Origin: Lasioglossum baleicum
Taxonomy: Eukaryota > Arthropoda > Insecta > Hymenoptera > Halictidae
Direction: 5' to 3'
Length of the DNA: 64,000 nt
NCBI RefSeq assembly: GCF_051020765.1
Contig: NW_027469236.1
Coordinates: 1 to 64,000, forward strand
The position numbers were made by a program, and so were the translations under genes. Of the stretch, positions 52,259-63,213 are shown piece after piece. The first letter of the stretch is position 1, and each line of letters opens with the position of its first letter. The notes below the pieces were generated by a model that was not told where the DNA came from, did not search any database, and saw nothing but the letters and a program-made list of their open reading frames with translations.

Positions 52259-53041
52259 GCTAGTCGAGCAAAAACACGTGCGAGAGGATGCATCCCGCAG
52301 GCTAGTCGAGTAAAAACACATGCGAGAGGATGCATCCCGCAGGCTAGTCGAGTAAAAACACATGCGAGAGGATGCATCCCGCAGGCTAGTCGAGTAAAAA
52401 CACGTGCGAGAGGATGCTTCCCGCAGGCTAGTCGAGTAAAAACACGTGCGAGAGGATGCATCCCGCAGGCTAGTCGAGTAAAAACACGTGCGAGAGAATG
52501 CATCCCGCAGGCTAGTCGAGTAAAAACACATGCGAGAGGATGCATCCCGCAGGCTAGTCGAGGAAAAACACATGCGAGAGGATGCATCCCGCAGGCTAGT
52601 CGAGTAAAAACACGTGCGAGAGGATGCTTTCTCGCAGGCTAGTCGAGTAAAAACACGTGCGAGAGGATGCATCCCGCAGGCTAGTCGAGTAAAAAATCGT
52701 GCGAGAGGATGCATCCCACAGGCTAGTCGTGTAAAAACACGTGCGAGAGGATGCTTCCCGCAGGCTAGTCGAGTAAAAACACGTGCGAGAGGATGCATCC
52801 CGCAGGCTAGTCGAGTAAAAACTCATGCGAGAGGATGCATCCCGCAGGCTAGTCGAGTAAAAACACATGCGAGAGGATGCATCCCGCAGGCTAGTCGAGT
52901 AAAAACACGTGCGAGAGGATGCTTCCCGCAGGCTAGTCGAGTAAAAACACGTGCGAGAGGATGCATCCCGCAGGCTAGTCGAGTAAAAACACGTGCGAGA
53001 GGATGCATCCCGCAGGCTAGTCGAGTAAGAACACGTGCGAG

Positions 53042-53180
53042 GTTTTGTGGGATGCGCATGCGCAGGTTTTGTGGGATGCGCATGCGCAGGTTTTGTGGGA
53101 TGCGCATGCGCAGGTTTTGTGGGATGCGAATGCGCAGGTTTTTTGGGATGCGCATGCGCAGGTTTTTTGGGATGCGCATG
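53042..53180 (+). repeat. 24-mer cluster 38, class La, 6 units
   Basis: 139 bp with the GCTAGACGAGC exit. Third member of the family with 33916 and 38733. Confidence 0.92.
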
Positions 53181-53332
53181 GCTAGACGAGCAAAAACACG
53201 TGCTAGAGGATGCATCCCGCATGCTAGTCGAGTAAAAACACATGCGAGAGGATGCATCCCGCAGGCTAGTCGAGTAAAAACACATGCGAGAGGATGCATC
53301 CCGCAGGCTAGTCGAGTAAAAATACGTGCGAG

Positions 53333-53423
53333 GTTTTGTGGGATGCGCATGCGCAGGTTTTGTGGGATGCGCATGCGCAGGATTTGTGGGATGCGAATGC
53401 GCAGTTTTTTTGGGATGCGCATG
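53333..53423 (+). repeat. 24-mer cluster 39, class Sa, 4 units
   Basis: 91 bp. Third member of the family with 34207 and 39024. Confidence 0.92.
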
Positions 53424-53701
53424 GCTAGTCGAGCAAAAACACGTGCGAGAGGATGCATCCCGCAGGCTAGTCGAGTAAAAACACATGCGAGAGGATGCAT
53501 CCCGCAGGCTAGTCGAGTAAAAACACATGCGAGAGGATGCATCCCGCAGGCTAGTCGAGTAAAAACACGTGCGAGAGGATGCTTCCCGCAGGCTAGTCGA
53601 GTAAAAACACGTGCGAGAGGATGCATTCCGCAGGCTAGTCGAGTAAAAACACGTGCGGGAGGATGCATCCCGCAGGCTAGTCGAGTTAGAACACGTGCGA
53701 G

Positions 53702-53840
53702 GTTTTGTGGGATGCGCATGCGCAGGGTTTTTGGGATGCGCATGCGCAGGTTTTGTGGGATGCGCATGCGCAGGTTTTGTGGGATGCGAATGCGCAGGTT
53801 TTTTGGGATGCGCATGCGCAGGTTTTTTAGGATGCGCATG
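53702..53840 (+). repeat. 24-mer cluster 40, class Lb, 6 units
   Basis: 139 bp. Full-length sister of the one-base-short cluster at 39392. Confidence 0.92.
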
Positions 53841-54160
53841 GCTAGTCGAGCAAAAACACGTGCGAGAGGATGCATCCCGCATGCTAGTCGAGTAAAAACA
53901 CATGCGAGAGGATGCATCCCGCAGGCTAGTCGAGTAAAAACACATGCGAGAGGATGCATCCCGCAGGCTAGTCGAGTAAAAACACATGCGAGAGGATGCA
54001 TCCCGCAGGCTAGTCGAGTAAAAGCACGTGCGAGAGGATGCTTCCCGCAGGCTAGTCGAGTAAAAACACGTGCGAGAGGATGCATCCCGCAGGCTAGTCG
54101 AGTAAAAACACGTGCGGGAGGATGCATCCCGCAGGCTAGTCGAGTTAGAACACGTGCGAG

Positions 54161-54299
54161 GTTTTGTGGGATGCGCATGCGCAGGGTTTTTGGGATGCGC
54201 ATGCGCAGGTTTTGTGGGATGCGCATGCGCAGGTTTTGTGGGATGCGAATGCGCAGGTTTTTTGGGATGCGCATGCGCAGGTTTTTTAGGATGCGCATG
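54161..54299 (+). repeat. 24-mer cluster 41, class Lb, 6 units
   Basis: 139 bp. Sister of 35035 and 39850. Confidence 0.92.
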
Positions 54300-54577
54300 G
54301 CTAGTCGAGCAAAAACACGTGCGAGAGGATGCATCCCGCATGCTAGTCGAGTAAAAACACATGCGAGAGGATGCATCCCGCAGGCTAGTCGAGTAAAAAC
54401 ACATGCGAGAGGATGCATCCCGCAGGCTAGTCGAGTAAAAACACGTGCGAGAGGATGCTTCCCGCAGGCTAGTCGAGTTAAAACACGTGCGAGAGGATGC
54501 ATCCCGCATGCTAGTCGAGTAAAAACACGTGCGAGAGAATGCATCCCGCAGGCTAGTCGAGTAAAAATACGTGCGAG

Positions 54578-54668
54578 GTTTTGTGGGATGCGCATGCGCA
54601 GGTTTTTTGGGATGCGCATGCGCAGGATTTGTGGGATGCGAATGCGCAGTTTTTTTGGGATGCGCATG
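54578..54668 (+). repeat. 24-mer cluster 42, class Sb, 4 units
   Basis: 91 bp. Sister of 35452 only, showing that this part follows the 31.7-36.0 kb lineage and not the 36-40 kb one. Confidence 0.92.
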
Positions 54669-55408
54669 GCTAGTCGAGCAAAAACACGTGCGAGAGGATG
54701 CATCCCGCAGGCTAGTCGAGTAAAAACACATGCGAGAGGATGCATCCCGCAGGCTAGTCGAGTAAAAACACGTGCGAGAGGATGCTTCCCGCAGGCTAGT
54801 CGAGTAAAAACACGTGCGAGAGGATGCATCCCGCAGGCTAGTCGAGTAAAAACACGTGCGAGAGAATGCATCCCGCAGGCTAGTCGAGTAAATACACATG
54901 CGAGAGGATGCATCCCGCAGGCTAGTCGAGGAAAAACACATGCTAGAGGATGCATCCCGCAGGCTAGTCGAGTAAAAACACGTGCGAGAGGATGCTTCCC
55001 GCAGGCTAGTCGAGTAAAAAAACGTGCGAGAGGATGCATCCCGCAGGCTAGTCGAGTAAAAAATCGTGCGAGAGGATGCATCCCACAGGCTAGTCGTGTA
55101 AAAACACGTGCGAGAGGATGCTTCCCGCAGGCTAGTCGAGTAAAAACACGTGCGAGAGGATGCATCCCGCAGGCTAGTCGAGTAAAAACTCATGCGAGAG
55201 GATGCATCCCGCAGGCTAGTCGAGTAAAAACACATGCGAGAGGATGCATCCCGCAGGCTAGTCGAGTAAAAACACGTGCGAGAGGATGCTTCCCGCAGGC
55301 TAGTCGAGTAAAAACACGTGCGAGAGGATGCATCCCGCAGGCTAGTCGAGTAAAAACACGTGCGAGAGGATGCATCCCGCAGGCTAGTCGAGTAAGAACA
55401 CGTGCGAG

Positions 55409-55523
55409 GTTTTGTGGGATGCGCATGCGCAGGTTTTGTGGGATGCGCATGCGCAGGTTTTGTGGGATGCGAATGCGCAGGTCTTTTGGGATGCGCATGC
55501 GCAGGTTTTTTGGGATGCGCATG
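55409..55523 (+). repeat. 24-mer cluster 43, class La, 5 units
   Basis: 115 bp, the only five-unit La cluster. It carries a private GTCTTTTGGG change. No sister cluster in the window. Confidence 0.92.
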
Positions 55524-55675
55524 GCTAGTCGAGCAAAAACACGTGCTAGAGGATGCATCCCGCATGCTAGTCGAGTAAAAACACATGCGAGAGGATGCAT
55601 CCCGCAGGCTAGTCGAGTAAAAACACATGCGAGAGGATGCATCCCGCAGGCTAGTCGAGTAAAAATACGTGCGAG

Positions 55676-55766
55676 GTTTTGTGGGATGCGCATGCGCAGG
55701 TTTTGTGGGATGCGCATGCGCAGGATTTGTGGGATGCGAATGCGCAGTTTTTTTGGGATGCGCATG
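55676..55766 (+). repeat. 24-mer cluster 44, class Sa, 4 units
   Basis: 91 bp, following an La cluster in the same arrangement as 33916/34207. Confidence 0.92.
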
Positions 55767-56044
55767 GCTAGTCGAGCAAAAACACGTGCGAGAGGATGCA
55801 TCCCGCAGGCTAGTCGAGTAAAAACACATGCGAGAGGATGCATCCCGCAGGCTAGTCGAGTAAAAACACATGCGAGAGGATGCATCCCGCAGGCTAGTCG
55901 AGTAAAAACACGTGCGAGAGGATGCTTCCCGCAGGCTAGTCGAGTAAAAACACGTGCGAGAGGATGCATTCCGCAGGCTAGTCGAGTAAAAACACGTGCG
56001 GGAGGATGCATCCCGCAGGCTAGTCGAGTTAGAACACGTGCGAG

Positions 56045-56183
56045 GTTTTGTGGGATGCGCATGCGCAGGGTTTTTGGGATGCGCATGCGCAGGTTTTGTG
56101 GGATGCGCATGCGGAGGTTTTGTGGGATGCGAATGCGCAGGTTTTTTGGGATGCGCATGCGCAGGTTTTTTAGGATGCGCATG
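56045..56183 (+). repeat. 24-mer cluster 45, class Lb, 6 units
   Basis: 139 bp with a private GCATGCGGAGG change in the third unit that breaks one palindrome. Confidence 0.92.
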
Positions 56184-56713
56184 GCTAGTCGAGCAAAAAC
56201 ACGTGCGAGAGGATGCATCCCGCATGCTAGTCGAGTAAAAACACATGCGAGAGGATGCATCCCGCAGGCTAGTCGAGTAAAAACACATGCGAGAGGATGC
56301 ATCCCGCAGGCTAGTCGAGTAAAAACACGTGCGAGAGGATGCTTCCCGCAGGCTAGTCGAGCAAAAACACGTGCGAGAGGATGCATCCCACAGGCTAGTC
56401 GAGCAAAAACACGTGCAAGAGGATGCATCCCGCAGGCTAGTCGAGTAAAAACATGTGCGAGAGGATGCATCCCGCAGGCTAGTCGAGTAAAAACACGTGC
56501 GAGAGGATGCTTCCCGCATGCTAGTCGAGTAAAAACACATGCGAGAGGATGCATCCCGCAGGCTAGTCGAGTAAAAACACGTGCGAGAGGATGCTTCCCG
56601 CAGGCTAGTCGAGTAAAAACACGTGCGGGAGGATGCATCCCGCAAGCTAGTCGAGTAAAAACACGTGCGAGAGAATGCATCCCGCAGGCTAGTCGAGTAA
56701 AAATACGTGCGAG

Positions 56714-56804
56714 GTTTTGTGGGATGCGCATGCGCAGGTTTTGTGGGATGCGCATGCGCAGGATTTGTGGTATGCGAATGCGCAGTTTTTTTGGGATGCG
56801 CATG
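56714..56804 (+). repeat. 24-mer cluster 46, class Sa, 4 units
   Basis: 91 bp with GTGGTATGCG. Duplication J sister of 40309. Confidence 0.92.
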
Positions 56805-58048
56805 GCTAGTCGAGCAAAAACACGTGCGAGAGGATGCATCCCGCAGGCTAGTCGAGTAAAAACACATGCGAGAGGATGCATCCCGCAGGCTAGTCGAGCA
56901 AAAACACGTGCGAGAGGATGCATCCCACAGGCTCGTCGAGCAAAAACACGTGCGAGAGGATGCATCCCACAGGCTCGTCGAGCAAAAACACGTGCGAGAG
57001 GATGCATCCCGCAGGCTAGTCGAGTAAAAACATGTGCGAGAGGATGCATCCCGCAGGCTAGTCGAGTAAAAACACGTGCGAGAGGATGCTTCCCGCAGGC
57101 TAGTCGAGTAAAAACACGTGCGAGAGGATGCAACCCGCAGGCTAGTCGAGTAAAAACACGTGCGAGAGAATGCATCCCGCAAGCTAGTCGAGTAAAAACA
57201 CATGCGAGAGGATGCATCCCGCAGGCTAGTCGAGGAAAACCACGTGCGAGAGGATGCTTCCCGCAGGCTGGTCGAGCAAAAACACGTGCGTGAGGATGCA
57301 TCCCGCAGGCTAGTCGAGCAAAAACACGTGCGAGAGGATGCTTCCCGCAGGCTAGTCGAGTAAAAACACGTGCGAGAGGATGCATCCCGCAGGCTAGTCG
57401 AGTAAAAACACGTGCGAGAGGATGCTTCCCGCAGGCTAGTCGAGTAAAAACACGTGCGAGAGGATGCATCCCGCAGGCTAGTCGAGTAAAAACACGTGCT
57501 AGAGAATGCATCCCGCAGGCTAGTCGAGTAAAAACACATGCGAGAGGATGCATCCCGCAGGCTAGTCGAGTAAAAACACATGCGAGAGGATGCATCCCGC
57601 AGGCTAGTCGAGTAAAAACACGTGCGAGAGGATGCTTCCCGCAGGCTAGTCGAGTAAAAACACGTGCGAGAGGATGCATCCCGCAGGCTAGTCGAGTAAA
57701 AAATCGTGCGAGAGGATGCATCCCGCAGGCTAGTCGTGTAAAAACACGTGCGAGAGGATGCTTCCCGCAGGCTAGTCGAGTAAAAACACGTGCGAGAGGA
57801 TGCATCCCGCAGGCTAGTCGAGTAAAAACACATGCGAGAGGATGCATCCCGCAGGCTAGTCGAGTAAAAACACATGCGAGAGGATGCATCCCGCAGGCTA
57901 GTCGAGTAAAAACACGTGCGAGAGGATGCTTCCCGCAGGCTAGTCGAGTAAAAACACGTGCGAGAGGATGCATCCCGCAGGCTAGTCGAGTAAAAACACG
58001 TGCGAGAGGATGCATCCCGCAGGCTAGTCGAGTAAGAACACGTGCGAG

Positions 58049-58211
58049 GTTTTGTGGGATGCGCATGCGCAGGGTTTTTGGGATGCGCATGCGCAGGTTT
58101 TGTGGGATGCGCATGCGCAGGTTTTGTGGGATGCGCATGCGCAGGTTTTGTGGGATGCGAATGCGCAGGTTTTTTGGGATGCGCATGCGCAGGTTTTTTG
58201 GGATGCGCATG
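58049..58211 (+). repeat. 24-mer cluster 47, class La, 7 units
   Basis: 163 bp. Duplication J sister of 41644, with five intact palindromes. Confidence 0.92.
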
Positions 58212-58363
58212 GCTAGTCGAGCAAAAACACGTGCTAGAGGATGCATCCCGCATGCTAGTCGAGTAAAAACACATGCGAGAGGATGCATCCCGCAGGCTAG
58301 TCGAGTAAAAACACATGCGAGAGGATGCATCCCGCAGGCTGGTCGAGTAAAAATACGTGCGAG

Positions 58364-58454
58364 GTTTTGTGGGATGCGCATGCGCAGGTTTTGTGGGATG
58401 CGCATGCGCAGGATTTGTGGGATGCGAATGCGCAGTTTTTTTGGGATGCGCATG
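58364..58454 (+). repeat. 24-mer cluster 48, class Sa, 4 units
   Basis: 91 bp, entered from GCTGGTCGAG. Duplication J sister of 41958. Confidence 0.92.
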
Positions 58455-60118
58455 GCTAGTCGAGCAAAAACACGTGCGAGAGGATGCATCCCGCAGGCTA
58501 GTCGAGTAAAAACACATGCGAGAGGATGCATCCCGCAGGCTAATCGAGTAAAAACACATGCGAGAGGATGCATCCCGCAGGCTAGTCGAGTAAAAACACG
58601 TGCGAGAGGATGCTTCCCGCAGGCTGGTCGAGCAAAAACACGTGCGTGAGGATGCATCCCGCAGGCTAGTCGAGCAAAAACACGTGCGAGAGGATGCTTC
58701 CCGCAGGCTAGTCGAGTAAAAACACGTGCGAGAGGATGCATCCCGCAGGCTAGTCGAGTAAAAACACGTGCGAGAGGATGCTTCCCGCAGGCTAGTCGAG
58801 TAAAAACACGTGCGAGAGGATGCTTCCCGCAGGCTAGTCGCGTAAAAACACGTGCGAGAGGATGCATCCCGCAGGCTAGTCGAGTAAAAACACGTGAGAG
58901 AGAATGCATCCCGCAGGCTAGTCGAGTAAAAACACATGCGAGAGGATGCATCCCGCAGGCTAGTCGAGGAAAACCACGTGCGAGAGGATGCTTCCCGCAG
59001 GCTGGTCGAGCAAAAACACGTGCGTGAGGATGCATCCCGCAGGCTAGTCGAGCAAAAACACGTGCGAGAGGATGCTTCCCGCAGGCTAGTCGAGTAAAAA
59101 CACGTGCGAGAGGATGCATCCCGCAGGCTAGTCGAGTAAAAACACGTGCGAGAGGATGCTTCCCGCAGGCTAGTCGAGTAAAAACACGTGCGAGAGGATG
59201 CATCCCGCAGGCTAGTCGAGTAAAAACACGTGCGAGAGAATGCATCCCGCAGGCTAGTCGAGTAAAAACACATGCGAGAGGATGCATCCCGCAGGCTAGT
59301 CGAGTAAAAACACATGCGAGAGGATGCATCCCGCAGGCTAGTCGAGTAAAAACACGTGCGAGAGGATGCTTCCCGCAGGCTAGTCGAGTAAAAACACGTG
59401 CGAGAGGATGCATCCCGCAGGCTAGTCGAGTAAAAAATCGTGCGAGAGGATGCATCCCGCAGGCTAGTCGTGTAAAAACACGTGCGAGAGGATGCTTCCC
59501 GCAGGCTAGTAGAGTAAAAACACGTGCGAGAGGATGCATCCCGCAGGCTAGTCGAGTAAAAACACATGCGAGAGGATGCATCCCGCAGGCTAGTCGAGTA
59601 AAAACACATGCGAGAGGATGCATCCCGCAGGCTAGTCGAGTAAAAACACATGCGAGAGGATGCATCCCGCAGGCTAGTCGAGTAAAAACACGTGCGAGAG
59701 GATGCTTCCCGCAGGCTAGTCGAGTAAAAACACGTGCGAGAGGATGCATCCCGCAGGCTAGTCGAGTAAAAAATCGTGCGAGAGGATGCATCCCGCAGGC
59801 TAGTCGTGTAAAAACACGTGCGAGAGGATGCTTCCCGCAGGCTAGTAGAGTAAAAACACGTGCGAGAGGATGCATCCCGCAGGCTAGTCGAGTAAAAACA
59901 CATGCGAGAGGATGCATCCCGCAGGCTAGTCGAGTAAAAACACATGCGAGAGGATGCATCCCGCAGGCTAGTCGAGTAAAAACACGTGCGAGAGGATGCT
60001 TCCCGCAGGCTAGTCGAGTAAAAACACGTGCGAGAGGATGCATCCCGCAGGCTAGTCGAGTAAAAACACGTGCGAGAGGATGCATCCCGCAGGCTAGTCG
60101 AGTAAGAACACGTGCGAG

Positions 60119-60257
60119 GTTTTGTGGGATGCGCATGCGCAGGGTTTTTGGGATGCGCATGCGCAGGTTTTGTGGGATGCGCATGCGCAGGTTTTGTGGG
60201 ATGCGAATGCGCAGGTTTTTTGGGATACGCATGCGCAGGTTTTTTGGGATGCGCATG
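60119..60257 (+). repeat. 24-mer cluster 49, class La, 6 units
   Basis: 139 bp with GGATACGCATG. Third member of the family with 43713 and 47673. Confidence 0.92.
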
Positions 60258-60409
60258 GCTAGTCGAGCAAAAACACGTGCTAGAGGATGCATCCCGCATG
60301 CTAGTCGAGTAAAAACACATGCGAGAGGATGCATCCCGCAGGCTAGTCGAGTAAAAACACATGCGAGAGGATGCATCCCGCAGGCTAGTCGAGTAAAAAT
60401 ACGTGCGAG

Positions 60410-60524
60410 GTTTTGTGGGATGCGCATGCGCAGGTTTTGTGGGATGCGCATGCGCAGGTTTTGTGGGATGCGCATGCGCAGGATTTGTGGGATGCGAATG
60501 CGCAGTTTTTTTGGGATGCGCATG
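60410..60524 (+). repeat. 24-mer cluster 50, class Sa, 5 units
   Basis: 115 bp. Third member of the family with 44004 and 47964. Confidence 0.92.
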
Positions 60525-62188
60525 GCTAGTCGAGCAAAAACACGTGCGAGAGGATGCATCCCGCAGGCTAGTCGAGTAAAAACACATGCGAGAGGATGCA
60601 TCCCGCAGGCTAGTCGAGTAAAAACACATGCGAGAGGATGCATCCCGCAGGCTAGTCGAGTAAAAACACGTGCGAGAGGATGCTTCCCGCAGGCTAGTCG
60701 AGTAAAAACACGTGCGAGAGGATGCATCCCGCAGGCTAGTCGAGTAAAAACACGTGCGAGAGGATGCATCCCGCAGGCTAGTCGAGTAAAAAATCGTGCG
60801 AGAGGATGCATCCCGCAGGCTAGTCGAGGAAAAACACATGCTAGAGGATGCATCCCGCAGGCTAGTCGAGTAAAAACACGTGCGAGAGGATGCTTCCCGC
60901 AGGCTAGTCGAGTAAAAACACGTGCGGGAGGATGCATCCCGCAAGCTAGTCGAGTAAAAACACATGCGAGAGGATGCATCACGCAGGCTAGTCGAGTAAA
61001 AACACGTGCGAGAGGATGCTTCCCGCAGGCTAGTCGAGTAAAAACACGTGCGGGAGGATGCATCCCGCAAGCTAGTCGAGTAAAAACACATGCGAGAGGA
61101 TGCATCCCGCAGGCTAGTCGAGTAAAAACACATGCGAGAGGATGCATCCCGCAGGCTAGTCGAGTAAAAACACATGCGAGAGGATGCATCCCGCAGGCTA
61201 GTCGAGTAAAAACACATGCGAGAGGATGCATCCCGCAGGCTAGTCGAGTAAAAACACGTGCGAGAGGATGCTTCCCGCATGCTAGTCGAGTAAAAACACA
61301 TGCGAGAGGATGCATCCCGCAGGCTAGTGGAGTAAAAACACGTGCGAGAGGGTGCATCCCGCAGGCTAGTCGAGTAAAAACACATGCGAGAGGATGCATC
61401 CCGCAGGCTAGTCGAGTAAAAACACGTGCGAGAGGATGCACCCCGCAGGCTAGTCGAGTAAAAACACGTGCGAGAGGATGCTTCCCGCAGGCTAGTCGAG
61501 TAAAAACACGTGCGAGAGAATGCATCCCGCAGGCTAGTCGAGTAAAAACACATGCGAGAGGATGCATCCCGCAGGCTAGTCGAGTAAAAACACGTGCGAG
61601 AGGATGCTTCCCGCATGCTAGTCGAGTAAAAACACATGCGAGAGGATGCATCCCGCAGGCTAGTCGAGTAAAAACACGTGCGAGAGGATGCATCCCGCAG
61701 GCTAGTCGAGTAAAAACACATGCGAGAGGATGCATCCCGCAGGCTAGTCGAGTAAAAAATCGTGCGAGAGGATGCATCCCGCAGGCTAGTCGTGTAAAAA
61801 CACGTGCGAGAGGATGCATCCCGCAGGCTAGTCGAGTAAAAACACATGCGAGAGGATGCATCCCGCAGGCTAGTCGAGTAAAAAATCGTGCGAGAGGATG
61901 CATCCCGCAGGCTAGTCGTGTAAAAACACGTGCGAGAGGATGCATCCCGCAGGCTAGTCGTGTAAAAACACGTGCGAGAGGATGCTTCCCGCAGGCTAGT
62001 CGAGTAAAAACACGTGCGTGAGGATGCATCCCGCAGGCTAGTCGAGTAAAAACACGTGCGAGAGGATGCTTCCCGCAGGCTAGTCGAGTTAAAACACGTG
62101 CGAGAGGATGCATCCCGCAGGCTAGTCGAGTAAAAACACGTGCGAGAGAATGCATCCCGCAGGCTAGTCGAGTAAAAATACGTGCGAG

Positions 62189-62255
62189 GTTTTGTGGGAT
62201 GCGCATGCACAGGATTTGTGGGATGCGAATGCGCAGTTTTTTTGGGATGCGCATG
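62189..62255 (+). repeat. 24-mer cluster 51, class S, 3 units
   Basis: 67 bp with GCACAGG. Third member of the family with 45783 and 49743. Confidence 0.92.
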
Positions 62256-62869
62256 GCTAGTCGAGCAAAAACACGTGCGAGAGGATGCATCCCGCAGGCT
62301 AGTCGAGTAAAAACACATGCGAGAGGATGCATCCCGCAGGCTAGTCGAGTAAAAACACATGCGATAGGATGCATCCCGCAGGCTAGTCGAGTAAAAACAC
62401 GTGCGAGAGGATGCTTCCCGCATGCTAGTCGAGTAAAAACACATGCGAGAGGATGCATCCCGCAGGCTAGTCGAGTAAAAACACGTGCGAGAGGATGCAT
62501 CCCGCAGGCTAGTCGAGTAAAAACACATGCGAGAGGATGCATCCCGCAGGCTAGTCGAGTAAAAAATCGTGCGAGAGGATGCATCCCGCAGGCTAGTCGT
62601 GTAAAAACACGTGCGAGAGGATGCATCCCGCAGGCTAGTCGTGTAAAAACACGTGCGAGAGGATGCATCCCGCAGGCTAGTCGAGTAAAAACACATGCGA
62701 GAGGATGCATCCCACAGGCTAGTCGAGTAAAAACACGTGCGAGAGGATGCTTCCCGCAGGCTAGTCGAGTTAAAACACGTGCGAGAGGATGCATCCCGCA
62801 GGCTAGTCGAGTAAAAACACGTGCGAGAGAATGCATCCCGCAGGCTAGTCGAGTAAAAATACGTGCGAG

Positions 62870-62936
62870 GTTTTGTGGGATGCGCATGCAGAGGATTTGT
62901 GGGATGCGAATGCGCAGTTTTTTTGGGATGCGCATG
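62870..62936 (+). repeat. 24-mer cluster 52, class S, 3 units
   Basis: 67 bp. It resembles 62189, 681 bp upstream, but reads GCATGCAGAGG instead of GCATGCACAGG, a further step in the loss of the palindrome. Confidence 0.92.
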
Positions 62937-63213
62937 GCTAGTCGAGCAAAAACACGTGCGAGAGGATGCATCCCGCAGGCTAGTCGAGTAAAAACACATG
63001 CGAGAGGATGCATCCCGCAGGCTAGTCGAGTAAAAACACATGCGATAGGATGCATCCCGCAGGCTAGTCGAGTAAAAACACGTGCGAGAGGATGCTTCCC
63101 GCAGGCTAGTCGAGTAAAAACACGTGCGAGAGGATGCATCCCGCAGGCTAGTCGAGAAAAACACGTGCGGGAGGATGCATCCCGCAGGCTAGTCGAGTAA
63201 GAACACGTGCGAG

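Larger units (their letters stand above)
51288..52867 (+). repeat. 790-bp tandem pair, third occurrence
   Basis: Same pair 14,309 bp further on, with Sb clusters at 51378 and 52168 and CTTTCTCG units at 51,837 and 52,627. The first/second unit differences are preserved, so the pair existed before it was copied. Confidence 0.82.
50207..54356 (+). repeat. Duplication H, copy 2 (offset 14309-14311)
   Basis: Second copy of 35898-40046. It overlaps duplication I copy 2, so 50.9-54.4 kb is related to both 31.7-35.2 kb and 36.6-40.0 kb. This shows that duplication G came before the distal transfer. Confidence 0.86.
50868..55141 (+). repeat. Duplication I, copy 2 (offset about 19126)
   Basis: Second copy of 31745-36015. 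It lacks the three single-base deletions of copy 1. Left divergence is at a GTAAAAAAACG unit (50,866) against the GTAAAAACACG of copy 1. Confidence 0.86.
56436..62687 (+). repeat. Duplication J, copy 2 (offset 16405-16406)
   Basis: Second copy of 40031-46281. The only differences I noticed are the one-base indel near 41,905 and the flanks. It contains only one copy of the 3,960-bp block K. Confidence 0.88.
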
